DNA from: Floricoccus tropicus
Lineage (GTDB): Bacteria; Bacillota; Bacilli; Lactobacillales; Streptococcaceae
Assembly (NCBI RefSeq): GCF_001832905.1
Contig: NZ_MKIR01000012.1
Span: 248,001 to 312,000, forward strand
Length of the DNA: 64,000 nucleotides
Direction: 5' to 3'
Shown here: positions 9,088-16,700 of the stretch, piece by piece
How positions within the stretch are numbered: position 1 is the stretch's first letter
How the letters are laid out: each line of letters starts with the position of its first letter
Notes under the pieces: generated by a model
The model's database searches: none
Told to the model about the DNA's origin: nothing
Seen by the model: the letters and a program-made list of their open reading frames with translations, nothing else
Position numbers and translations under genes: made by a program

Positions 9088-9981
9088 TTATGCTTCCTCA
9101 ACACGCGCAAATGCATCTGTATCTAGAATACCCCATCCGATGTAAGCTTCTGCACGTAAGCAGATTTCATTGTATGCTTTCAAGTCACGCCCAGTTTGAT
9201 CAGGATCACCATATTCAATAATTTCCATTGGAATGTTCTCTGCATATCCCCATTTAAAGGCATTGGCAAAATCACCAGCAATGATATGATCTATTTTTGA
9301 AGTTCCGCCTTTTGTAACAAGCGTCTTATTAATATCTGAAGTCATACCATAAAATCCGTCTGGATTTTGACCAAAACGAAACTCAGGATATTGAGCAATC
9401 CCATTTACTTTTACCTTGCTTAATGCAGTCCCCGCAGCAGGTGACAAAGCAAGTCCTGTTACTGTTCCGCCATTTGCTGAAACTGCAGCAACGGCATCAT
9501 CAATATTATCTTCAACTTTTGAAGTGTCATAAGTTAGAACATTTGAAGTTACTAAGCCATCAAAACTATTTGTAGCTTTGAATGTTGCATCTGTCATAGA
9601 TTTTGGTTCTAGTCCATGAATTGCAGCGATATCAAATGCTTCAGCAATCTTCTTAGCATAGCCTTCAATAAATGATTCAAGATATTTCAATTGCTTCTCA
9701 TCAGATGCTTTCATAAATTCATCTGTAACACGCGCCTGATAGATAATTTTGACTGGTTTAATTATCTTGCTTGTAACAGTTGCTTTCCCTTCTTTCTTCT
9801 GTTCTCCCTCACCAACAATTTGAGCATTTCCTTCTAAATTGAAAATAAATTGTTCTGTGCCTGTAAAAGGAATTGGAGTTTGAGAAGACAGTTTAGCAAG
9901 AGATGAGTGCCCCTTTACTTTTGAAAAAATATCAAGAACTGTTTCTGTTGGAAATAAGCTTCCGCTTTTTAATGTTGTCAT
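9088..9981 (-). CDS. Major capsid protein (HK97-fold type)
   Basis: 297 residues, after the scaffold gene. The sequence LFPTETVLDIFSKVKGHSSLAKLSSQTPIPFTG is the usual N-terminus of HK97-type major capsid proteins of this size, and the C-terminal part (DLKAYNEICLRAEAYIGWGILD) is also typical. No protease domain is fused; assembly probably uses the separate scaffold. A ribosome site (AAAGGAGAATAACTA) precedes ATG 9981. Confidence 0.9.
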   Translation of the reverse strand: MTTLKSGSLFPTETVLDIFSKVKGHSSLAKLSSQTPIPFTGTEQFIFNLEGNAQIVGEGEQKKEGKATVTSKIIKPVKIIYQARVTDEFMKASDEKQLKYLESFIEGYAKKIAEAFDIAAIHGLEPKSMTDATFKATNSFDGLVTSNVLTYDTSKVEDNIDDAVAAVSANGGTVTGLALSPAAGTALSKVKVNGIAQYPEFRFGQNPDGFYGMTSDINKTLVTKGGTSKIDHIIAGDFANAFKWGYAENIPMEIIEYGDPDQTGRDLKAYNEICLRAEAYIGWGILDTDAFARVEEA

Positions 9982-9985
9982 TTAG

Positions 9986-10453
9986 TTATTCTCCTTTATT
10001 AGTTAAATCTTTTAACATAGATTTCAAGTTATTTTTAGCAGCATCACCAGGATTAGTTTCCAAAGATTTCAAAGGCGGTTTTGGTCCATTTGATTTTATA
10101 AATCCACTGAGTCGCTCAGCATCACTTTGAAGCGCTGATTCATCATCACCGACTAATCTATCCGCGAGATCATATGGTAATCCATTACTTAGTGCAATTT
10201 TTATTCGCAATTGTGCCATTTCAGATGCATTTGCTTTTTTTGTTAATTCTTCAATTTTACTTTTATAATTACCCTCACTTTCTTTTGCTTCATTAGCTAG
10301 AAATTCAAGTTTTCCTTCAAGATTTTTATTTGCTTCTTGAAGCTGACTATAATCTGAAAACTCACTTTCAATACTTTCTTTCTGTCGAGCAAGTCTGCTT
10401 TCAATAATCTTATTTAACTCCTCTTGAGTTTCAATTGGTTTAAAATCTGACAT
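9986..10453 (-). CDS. Capsid scaffolding protein (DUF4355-like)
   Basis: 155 residues if translation starts at ATG 10453 (MSDFKPIETQEELNK), which has an AAAGGAAACGTT ribosome site. An upstream in-frame ATG at 10537 lies inside the terminase 3' end and has no site, so I rejected it. The protein is highly helical and charged with a long coiled-coil stretch (about 15-85), as expected for a scaffold. It is immediately upstream of the major capsid gene. Confidence 0.8.
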   Translation of the reverse strand: MSDFKPIETQEELNKIIESRLARQKESIESEFSDYSQLQEANKNLEGKLEFLANEAKESEGNYKSKIEELTKKANASEMAQLRIKIALSNGLPYDLADRLVGDDESALQSDAERLSGFIKSNGPKPPLKSLETNPGDAAKNNLKSMLKDLTNKGE

Positions 10454-10527
10454 AACGTTTCCTTTCCCAGCTTTCCCGGCTGTATCGGTAATTTGTATAA
10501 GAAAAGCTCCTACATTCATAGAAGCCA

Positions 10528-11937
10528 TTAATACCATATTTTTTGTTTTTTCTTGGGCTTAACATTAGAACAAGCCCAATGCGCAAGTAAAGCGCTATCC
10601 ATTATACTGATGTCCATATCATCGAACTGTGACTTATAACCAAAGCCTCCATTAGTACCAATATTCCTTTTTGAACAGTTTGTTACAACTGTTGTCATAG
10701 ATGGCTGCCCATTATGGCAAAGAGTTTTTTGATAAATTGCTTGTTCCCACATTGAATTAGCACTAATAATCTCGCTTACTTTAGGAAGTAAGGGTACTTT
10801 CAAACTAAAATCTTTCATTTCATTTGATAAAAGATTTTGTCCACTAGCACCATCAATCACTACTGCCTCAACATCTGCGTTCTTTAAAAAATTAATTATC
10901 CAATGATTGCCATTTCTTACTGACTGACAATCAATAGTTTCTACAAATATTTTTCCTGATAGTGTCTTGACTGCAACGCTCATAGATACATTAGAACCAT
11001 CATTAGCATATTTGATTCCGACAAACAATTTTCCTTTTAAAACAGGCATTGCTTTGACTTTCAGTAAATTCCATTCTCCTTCAGTGATTGCTGATTTCTG
11101 ATTGTAAGTTGGCCAGTAACCTAACCTTTGAATATTGTGGTCCAGCTTATCATTACCTAGCTCGGCTTCAATCTTCCTCTCGGTCAAATGATACCCAAGC
11201 GACGGATTAGAATTATACCAAGCATCAATATCTTGAATATCTTTAATACTGTCCACCGACCACTCAGCCCAACCTGAATATTTTAATTTACCTGCTAAAA
11301 CATTCTCACGATACTTTGTAAATACTGTACCGCTTGATGATGGTGTCGGTGGTGTTCCACACATGATTGTCATAGGGTTATCGCTATCCGTCACCGTGTA
11401 TTTCAAAGCAGCTTCTTGATCGGAAGTATATTCTTGAGCCTCATCAATGATTAGTAAGTCAAATCCTTCACCAAGTCCTCCACTTGAGGTTCTCGTTCGA
11501 TACTGAATTATTCCTCCAGTTGCATATAACTCTAAACGTTCTTGACCTTTAGCTTTAATTGAATTAAAGTCATCACCTTCAACATAACCAGAATCTTCGA
11601 GGTACTTTTTCAATTTCTCATACGAAGAATGAGATGTAGTTATTCTGTGAGCTGTATGTAGTATATTCAATCCATTTTCCAAAGCCCACAGTTCAAGCAT
11701 GTACACAATCTCTGTTTTACCATTACGTCGAGATATAGAATATCCATACTTTTGATGTGCCCAAAGACCATTTTCATCAACTGCCATTACATCTTTTAGA
11801 AGATACTCTTGCCACTCATAGCATTTTAACTTCGTTTTGTTATAAAAGTCGATTGCTTCGCGATATTTTGTTTCAGTATACGGAACAATTACTGATTGAG
11901 TTGGATGTTGATTACCACGTCTTACTTTAGTAGTCAT
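10528..11937 (-). CDS. terL: Terminase large subunit (DNA packaging ATPase/nuclease)
   Basis: 469 residues from ATG 11937, chosen for its AGAGGA site 6 bp upstream; an ATG at 11958 is less good. The N-terminal ATPase has a Walker A variant (SRRNGKTE, about residues 69-75) and a Walker B (LLIIDEAQE, DE at about 165-166), followed by CGTPPTPSSSGTVF, the coupling-motif region. The C-terminal half (about 290-460) includes VGIKYANDGSNVSMSV, a likely nuclease metal site. It drives DNA into the prohead through the portal. Unusually, it lies after portal and MuF rather than before portal. A TATAAT on the minus strand at 12015-12020 may give it its own promoter. Confidence 0.92.
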   Translation of the reverse strand: MTTKVRRGNQHPTQSVIVPYTETKYREAIDFYNKTKLKCYEWQEYLLKDVMAVDENGLWAHQKYGYSISRRNGKTEIVYMLELWALENGLNILHTAHRITTSHSSYEKLKKYLEDSGYVEGDDFNSIKAKGQERLELYATGGIIQYRTRTSSGGLGEGFDLLIIDEAQEYTSDQEAALKYTVTDSDNPMTIMCGTPPTPSSSGTVFTKYRENVLAGKLKYSGWAEWSVDSIKDIQDIDAWYNSNPSLGYHLTERKIEAELGNDKLDHNIQRLGYWPTYNQKSAITEGEWNLLKVKAMPVLKGKLFVGIKYANDGSNVSMSVAVKTLSGKIFVETIDCQSVRNGNHWIINFLKNADVEAVVIDGASGQNLLSNEMKDFSLKVPLLPKVSEIISANSMWEQAIYQKTLCHNGQPSMTTVVTNCSKRNIGTNGGFGYKSQFDDMDISIMDSALLAHWACSNVKPKKKQKIWY

Positions 11938-12030
11938 ATATATCCTCTCTTCAATCATTTCAGCATGATAACCCTATCGCATGGGATAATTTCTTGATTA
12001 TTTTTTAATTATGAATTATAATAAAAACAT

Positions 12031-12094
12031 AAAGAGAGTTAGTTTCGCGCCCCTTGTACTTTATGTACGGCGCCATAGTCAACTCTCTTTTTTT
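12031..12094 (-). terminator. Elaborate hairpin between MuF-toxin and terL (terminator or structured RNA)
   Basis: Outer arms AAAGAGAGTT (12031-12040) and AACTCTCTTT (12081-12090) form a perfect 10-bp stem. Inside is a GC-rich second stem (GCGCC with GGCGC) and a small GTAC / GTAC hairpin with a five-base loop. A T-run follows on the plus strand (12088-12094); on the minus strand the stem is followed by ATGTTTTTATTAT. The MuF-toxin stop codon lies within the outer stem region. It could terminate head-gene transcription before terL, or it could be a structured RNA or packaging element. Confidence 0.55.
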
Positions 12095-13329
12095 AGTACA
12101 TCAATTAATGTATTACCCCTTTTAATAACTACAATATTAAGTCCCCTGCGACCACTTCGATAGATTTTTTCTAGCTGATTTTTCACATCATTATCTGTCA
12201 ATTTGGACTTAGTAATATCAATAATTATATTCTCAGATTGAACTTTAGCTTTTTTCATATTGCCGTCAATTACATTTTTCCCATTACCAGTAATTTCTTT
12301 CAAGTCGTAAGCAATTCCATTTACAAGGTAGTCCGGAGTTTTCATACCACTAGGGTAATTTACTCTAGGTACAAATTGAACATGCATTCCGAACTTTTCA
12401 GCAATCCATGATGCTACTTCTTCCTCTTTGCCGGAATAGTCTAAAACCACCTTTTTACCATCTACTAAATACACAATCCCTTGATGTTCCCATCGAGTGA
12501 GTTCTGATACTTTAATATTTTTTGAATTAAAGTTCTTAAGCCATTCGTCCTTTAAACTTATATACGATTTATCTACCTTGCTATCATATAGATTCAAGGT
12601 TTTTCTTCTTGTAAGCTCATCACTATCATGCCATTGTTTTGTATGTGAATTTTGTACTCTCTTCCCTTTTCTAGGATTATATTCAACTAAACACCTACAA
12701 TTTTGATGTCTTTTATAAAAGTCTGGTGGCTCAGTACCGTATAAAAAAACACCCGCAAGGCTTCTACACCACGCGCATGCTTTACCTGATACTGTCCTTT
12801 TGATGGTTGGAGACAATCCAGATTTGAAATGGAATTCAACATTCTTCTTAATTGAGTCATCAACTATACTCTGTGTGAAATTAACAATTGGATCTTTAAG
12901 AATCCATTCGATTTTATTGAAATCATCCTCTGAAGAAATTCTATTTATAAGACCATTAATCCTATTTTGATTTATATCTGGAATCTGTGCTGCTATTCCA
13001 ATTCCAGACCTTTCATTCAATAGATTTTGTACTTCTTCAGCATATTTTGACACTAAATCATAGTTATTTTTAAGAGTCTTATTTAATACCCTGTCCGCAA
13101 TGTTAAAATACATCTTCCCATCAGGAAGAATGTCTGCCGTAATATTTTCTCGAAATACTGATGATAAAATTTCACCAATTTCAATAGCATATTCATTAAC
13201 AGATAAGTAATCAGCGTCCCCATCTTGCAAAAGTCTAAGTAACTTTTCAATTTTTTTACTTTTTTCGCTTTTATTGTCAAAACTTGATGATATAGCTTCT
13301 AACAATTCTGGAACAATATCATCATGCAT
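12079..13329 (-). CDS. MuF-like minor head protein fused to C-terminal CdiA-type nuclease toxin domain
   Basis: 416 residues, directly after portal. The first ~250 residues are a minor head/MuF-like protein with the family's Cys-rich site (C185-A-W-C188, then H208, C211 and C213). Residues ~280-416 are not part of the standard head protein. They resemble C-terminal nuclease domains of contact-dependent toxins (CdiA-CT, PD-(D/E)XK type), with TPD333 and D342-L-K344-E345 as candidate metal and catalytic residues, then alternating strands (ENIIIDITKS, GLNIVVIKRG). MuF proteins enter the head and may be ejected with the DNA; MuF-toxin fusions are a known class of phage polymorphic toxin. No immunity gene follows. 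Portal and MuF abut with no gap. Confidence 0.78.
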   Translation of the reverse strand: MHDDIVPELLEAISSSFDNKSEKSKKIEKLLRLLQDGDADYLSVNEYAIEIGEILSSVFRENITADILPDGKMYFNIADRVLNKTLKNNYDLVSKYAEEVQNLLNERSGIGIAAQIPDINQNRINGLINRISSEDDFNKIEWILKDPIVNFTQSIVDDSIKKNVEFHFKSGLSPTIKRTVSGKACAWCRSLAGVFLYGTEPPDFYKRHQNCRCLVEYNPRKGKRVQNSHTKQWHDSDELTRRKTLNLYDSKVDKSYISLKDEWLKNFNSKNIKVSELTRWEHQGIVYLVDGKKVVLDYSGKEEEVASWIAEKFGMHVQFVPRVNYPSGMKTPDYLVNGIAYDLKEITGNGKNVIDGNMKKAKVQSENIIIDITKSKLTDNDVKNQLEKIYRSGRRGLNIVVIKRGNTLIDVLKKES

Positions 13330-14562
13330 TTAATTTGCTCCTTTAACTCCGATTAAATCTTGCAAAGTGTTAGCATCAATGTATCCTTCAACTGCTTGGT
13401 TGAGCTTAATAGCACCATCTCCAACTAGAGCTAACATACTTGCATCAGCTTCAAATAAAGGTTCCCATTTTGGTTTTGTTTTTACAAATTGTCTGCGTTC
13501 ATATTGAAAATCGTCTCTAAGGCATGCTGCTAAAAACGCTACATTTAGCAAACCTGCTCCTAAACTTCGTTGTGCTTTACGACCTGCTAGTCTCAAGCTT
13601 TCGTGACTAGCTTTCATTGCCTCAACAGAAGATGGATTATCTGAAACAAACCCTAGATCATCTAATGTCAACCCTGTTTCTCCTGCAAAACCTGCAGCAG
13701 CTGTTCTTAATTGTTCGGTAAATGGTGACATGCTTGGTGTTGTAAACTGGCCAAGTTGAGGTTTATCTCCATCTTCATCTTTTGAAAATTGAAGCATGCT
13801 CGCTACTGTGGCTTTCCAACTGTCCATCGGTTCAGCATCAGAACTTAATCCAACAATATATTTTTGTGGAAATGAGTAAAATTCTGCAGTAATGTCTGCA
13901 CGCTCCATTGTCCTTTTTGCATATCGTTGATAGTACATTCCAGAACGTGTGATTCTTGAGCGGCCGAAGGGTCTTACTGCATCTGGCCTATGAATTACTG
14001 GAACTAATAAAGGATGACCAGTAACATTTTCTATTAGAAGGTCTTTTTCTGGTTGATTCTTGTAATAAAAGTATGTTGCATCCGAGGTGAAATGTGCCTC
14101 CAAGGAAGGATTTCCATAATCATCTCTTTCTAATACTGCATAACCTTCAGTCAACAAACCAGTTATAGGATCAATGATACCAGTTGCATTATTCGCTTCA
14201 ATTACTTGTAATCTTGGAAGTTCATTTTCGACTTTAGAAATGTAAACAAAAGAGCAAGATGCAATCAATGATGACAAGACAACACTGTCAAAAAACACAT
14301 CTGGATTGTTTGCATTGAATATTTCTTCAACTTTGAAATCATCATTTTCAAATTCACGAAATACCAACCTGTCTGCAAGACTGTCAACTCCTTTAGCACA
14401 CCAACCCAGGATGGAATTGTATCTCCTCCTAATATTCTCTGGTATTGTCATTCCTACAACTGCATCTCGATATTTCATTGAGTATTGTGCATATCTCATA
14501 GTAACTCTGCTGCTATGCTCTACAAGCTTTTTTCTGAGGTATTCAATGCCTTTCTCCGTCAT
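13330..14562 (-). CDS. Phage portal protein (SPP1 gp6-like)
   Basis: 410 residues from ATG 14562 (MTEKGIEYLRKKLVEH), which has a GAAAGGAGTTGATGAA site; the longer frame to 14625 lacks one. Portal hallmarks are an N-terminal helical part, a central beta/clip region (IEANNATGIIDPITGLLTEGYAV), and a C-terminal stem/crown (GLTLDDLGFVSDNPSSVEAMKASHESL) typical of lactococcal-type portals. It forms the dodecameric ring at one capsid vertex through which DNA passes. Confidence 0.88.
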   Translation of the reverse strand: MTEKGIEYLRKKLVEHSSRVTMRYAQYSMKYRDAVVGMTIPENIRRRYNSILGWCAKGVDSLADRLVFREFENDDFKVEEIFNANNPDVFFDSVVLSSLIASCSFVYISKVENELPRLQVIEANNATGIIDPITGLLTEGYAVLERDDYGNPSLEAHFTSDATYFYYKNQPEKDLLIENVTGHPLLVPVIHRPDAVRPFGRSRITRSGMYYQRYAKRTMERADITAEFYSFPQKYIVGLSSDAEPMDSWKATVASMLQFSKDEDGDKPQLGQFTTPSMSPFTEQLRTAAAGFAGETGLTLDDLGFVSDNPSSVEAMKASHESLRLAGRKAQRSLGAGLLNVAFLAACLRDDFQYERRQFVKTKPKWEPLFEADASMLALVGDGAIKLNQAVEGYIDANTLQDLIGVKGAN

Positions 14563-14583
14563 TTCATCAACTCCTTTCATATC

Positions 14584-14656
14584 ACGCGAGAAAAAATGTA
14601 CAGTGACGGCGTGAAGGGCGCTCACGCCGACAGGGAGGGTGGTACCCCCCTATATT
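14584..14656. other. GC-rich hairpin segment between HNH and portal (candidate packaging site)
   Basis: This short stretch is far richer in G+C than its surroundings. It contains a perfect 8-bp stem, CGGCGTGA (14607-14614) with TCACGCCG (14622-14629), followed by AGGGAGGGTGG and TACCCCCC around 14632-14650. It has no T-run, so it is a poor terminator. HNH genes of siphophages often lie beside the cos site, which makes a packaging recognition site plausible; this is inference only. Confidence 0.4.
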
Positions 14657-15011
14657 ATTTTGCTTTATAGTTAACCCAATCAATTGATTGTGGAAGGTTA
14701 CGGTTGCCTAATACTGTAGTAGTTTTTTCTTTATTATTGTTATTATTATTTATTTTATTATTAAATAATTTATCTGATTTTTGTCTATTACATGTCCAAT
14801 GAGCGAGCTGTAAATTATCTATGTCAGACGGATGTCCACCCTTGCTGACCGGAATAATATGGTCAACAACTGCGCTCATTGGATCTGGTGCTTTCAATTT
14901 CTTATCTATAAGTTGTCCACATATACCACAAACATTATCAGTCTTTAACAATCTCTTTCGATTCTTTTCAAATGCGACACGGTGTGGTCCTTGTTTGTCT
15001 GCACGTACCAT
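14655..15011 (-). CDS. Phage HNH endonuclease
   Basis: 118 residues with the HNH core: CGICG ... VDHIIPVSKGGHPSDIDNLQLAHWTCNRQK, that is DH, then DN, then the HxxCN helix, with two CxxC-type zinc pairs. A low-complexity asparagine run follows (about residues 89-95). Such HNH proteins work with the terminase in cleaving DNA for cos phages. It is the first gene of the late transcript, after the late promoter and a leader hairpin, with a site AAAGGAGTCGAG before ATG 15011. Confidence 0.88.
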   Translation of the reverse strand: MVRADKQGPHRVAFEKNRKRLLKTDNVCGICGQLIDKKLKAPDPMSAVVDHIIPVSKGGHPSDIDNLQLAHWTCNRQKSDKLFNNKINNNNNNKEKTTTVLGNRNLPQSIDWVNYKAK

Positions 15012-15032
15012 CTCGACTCCTTTAGTTAATAC

Positions 15033-15058
15033 AAAAAGTCTACCTGTGAGGGTAGACT
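15033..15058 (-). terminator. Leader hairpin upstream of late operon
   Basis: A perfect 8-bp stem, AGTCTACC (15037-15044) and GGTAGACT (15051-15058), with a six-base loop and, on the minus strand, a following TTTT. It lies between the late promoter and the HNH gene, so it can stop transcription from the early region or act as an attenuator of late transcription. Confidence 0.65.
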
Positions 15059-15118
15059 AAAAATTAGAAGATTGTATGAAAAAGTTTTAATCGTTTTGCT
15101 GAAAAACTTTATGCTATC

Positions 15119-15161
15119 ATAATATCTTTATTTCAATTAGACTTCAATAGCTGAAAGTCTA
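15119..15161 (-). promoter_or_regulatory. Candidate late promoter with dyad over the -35
   Basis: On the minus strand TTGAAG (15147-15142) is followed after 17 bases by TATTAT (15124-15119). An inverted repeat, TAGACTT (15138-15144) and AAGTCTA (15155-15161), covers the -35 box and is a plausible site for the ArpU-type regulator encoded just upstream. The same AGTCTA word recurs in the leader hairpin at 15037-15058. Confidence 0.6.
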
Positions 15162-15164
15162 CAC

Positions 15165-15596
15165 TTATAGTCTGCCGGAGATTCTCGCATAAGCATTTAA
15201 AATATATTTCCTTTTGTTATATATGCTCGCTTTAGAAAGATTATATAAACTCACTTTAGGAAGATTGCAGGATTTAATCATATCAGTCCACTCGTAGTCA
15301 TTTAACCATCTCAATTCGAAAATATCTCTATGAATTTGTGGTAGAGTTTCTTGGAGTTCATCTACATTCTTCTTAAAATTATAATAACTGCACAGCTCCC
15401 TATCTTCGCTGTACTTAATAGCTAGTGATTCAGGTTGTCTTGATATGATTCCACTGGGACTACCTACTCTTTCATCTTGCTCAGCATTTGTTGAGATTTC
15501 TTCTCTTCTTCTTTTAATCTTTCTGTCTATATCTTTATAGCTTTTTAATTCTTCTTCGTACGCATCATACTGTGAACGTGTTAGTTCAACTTTCAT
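15165..15596 (-). CDS. ArpU/RinA-type late transcription regulator
   Basis: 143 residues, last gene of the early operon. It shows the pattern of ArpU/DUF1492-type phage regulators: a charged N-terminal helix pair (YDAYEEELKSYKDIDRKIKRRREEI), then a sigma-region-4-like part with DIFELRWLNDYEWTDMIKSCNLPKVSLYNL. Proteins of this class switch on the packaging and structural genes. It overlaps the HNHc_6 gene by 11 bp, and its product would act at the adjacent late promoter. Confidence 0.75.
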   Translation of the reverse strand: MKVELTRSQYDAYEEELKSYKDIDRKIKRRREEISTNAEQDERVGSPSGIISRQPESLAIKYSEDRELCSYYNFKKNVDELQETLPQIHRDIFELRWLNDYEWTDMIKSCNLPKVSLYNLSKASIYNKRKYILNAYARISGRL

Positions 15597-16290
15597 CTAT
15601 ATCCTCCTCTGCATAACCGCCAATTTTCATTTTCTTTATATCGTCAGCATCTAACTTTACACCCCACATGTGATATTTGTTTTTAAACTCTGTTACACCA
15701 ATGATATGTTTCTCTTGATGGTGTATGCTACATAACGCTGCAAATGTAAATTGTGTGTTATCAATCTTGTTTCTGTTACGTCTTCCAACCGCATGGTCAA
15801 AGTGATCTATCTCTGCATGCTTACCACAAATACAACATGTCCTAGACATAATACACTTATAGAAATAGTGGTCTTGATTCTCAGGTAATATCTCATAACC
15901 CTCTTTGAAAGGAATATCATTTTCAAATATAAAATCCAATACTAAATTGATTAGAAATGTTACATCCGATACTGAAGTATTGCTTGCAGACAAAGACATT
16001 GCATCGCCTGTCACATCTTCATACATTGAATAAAAGTATTCTTGCAAACTACTCTTTGTATGATCAGTAGCCATACTAATATCATTAAGCAATGCAAAAA
16101 AGAATTTCCTTTGTCTCTCTGAGACTTTTCTTGGGTCTTGAAATTTGATTATGACTTCTCTTGGATATTCATCAAACCCTTCATAAATCTTTGATAATCT
16201 ATTTATATCAAGCTTCTCATTTAATTGAACAAGTAGCTTGTCATCATCATAGCCTCTCACTACTGCTGTATACTTGTTCAGATATTCCAT
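15586..16290 (-). CDS. Putative HNHc_6-type nuclease of the recombination/replication module
   Basis: 234 residues. The middle (RKVSERQRKFFFALLNDISMATDHTKSS) and the zinc/HNH-like end (CCICGKHAEIDHFDHAVGRRNRNK ... FAALCSIHHQEKH) match the phage HNHc_6 family, often found beside SSB and thought to act in recombination or replication. Metal ligands would be the CxxC pair, the HFDH group and the distal HH. It starts 2 bp after the ssb stop. Confidence 0.8.
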   Translation of the reverse strand: MEYLNKYTAVVRGYDDDKLLVQLNEKLDINRLSKIYEGFDEYPREVIIKFQDPRKVSERQRKFFFALLNDISMATDHTKSSLQEYFYSMYEDVTGDAMSLSASNTSVSDVTFLINLVLDFIFENDIPFKEGYEILPENQDHYFYKCIMSRTCCICGKHAEIDHFDHAVGRRNRNKIDNTQFTFAALCSIHHQEKHIIGVTEFKNKYHMWGVKLDADDIKKMKIGGYAEEDIDES

Positions 16291-16292
16291 GA

Positions 16293-16700
16293 CTAATCTT
16301 CATCTTTCCAGATAGGAACTCCATAGTCATCACGTTCTATCATTGATTCATCTAACTCTTGCCTTGTTTGTCTATCATCTTGTTTTTTACGTTCCATCAA
16401 AGTAAGACTACCTACGACGATTTCAGTAACGTATATACGTTGTCCTTGGTTATTTTGAAAATTTCTTGTTTGAATACGCCCTTCGATACCAATCAACTCA
16501 CCTTTGTGAGTATGCATTGATAAAATTTCTGCAGTTTTATTCCAAGCGATACATTGAACAAAATCAGCATCATACTCTCCATTTTGATTTTTAAATTTTC
16601 TAGTTACAGCTAGTGTAAAATTTGCATACTTTCCATTTGCTGTTTCTTTTAATTCAATATCTTTTGTTAGTCTACCTACTAACACGCTATTGTTAATCAT
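16293..16700 (-). CDS. ssb: Single-stranded DNA-binding protein
   Basis: 135 residues with a complete OB fold: MINNSVLVGRLTKDIELKETANGKYANFTLAVTRKF, then ADFVQCIAWNKTAEIL and IEGRIQTRNFQNNQGQRIYVTEIV. The C-terminal tail is acidic and ends PIWKDED, without the canonical DDDIPF tip, so partner binding may differ from the host SSB. It is abutted to the Rep gene and fits a role in protecting single strands made by rolling-circle-type replication. Confidence 0.93.
   Translation of the reverse strand: MINNSVLVGRLTKDIELKETANGKYANFTLAVTRKFKNQNGEYDADFVQCIAWNKTAEILSMHTHKGELIGIEGRIQTRNFQNNQGQRIYVTEIVVGSLTLMERKKQDDRQTRQELDESMIERDDYGVPIWKDED

Noticed and set aside
10453-10537. Extra N-terminal 28 codons on the scaffold gene
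   Set aside because: They start inside the terminase stop region with no ribosome site; ATG 10453 has a good one.
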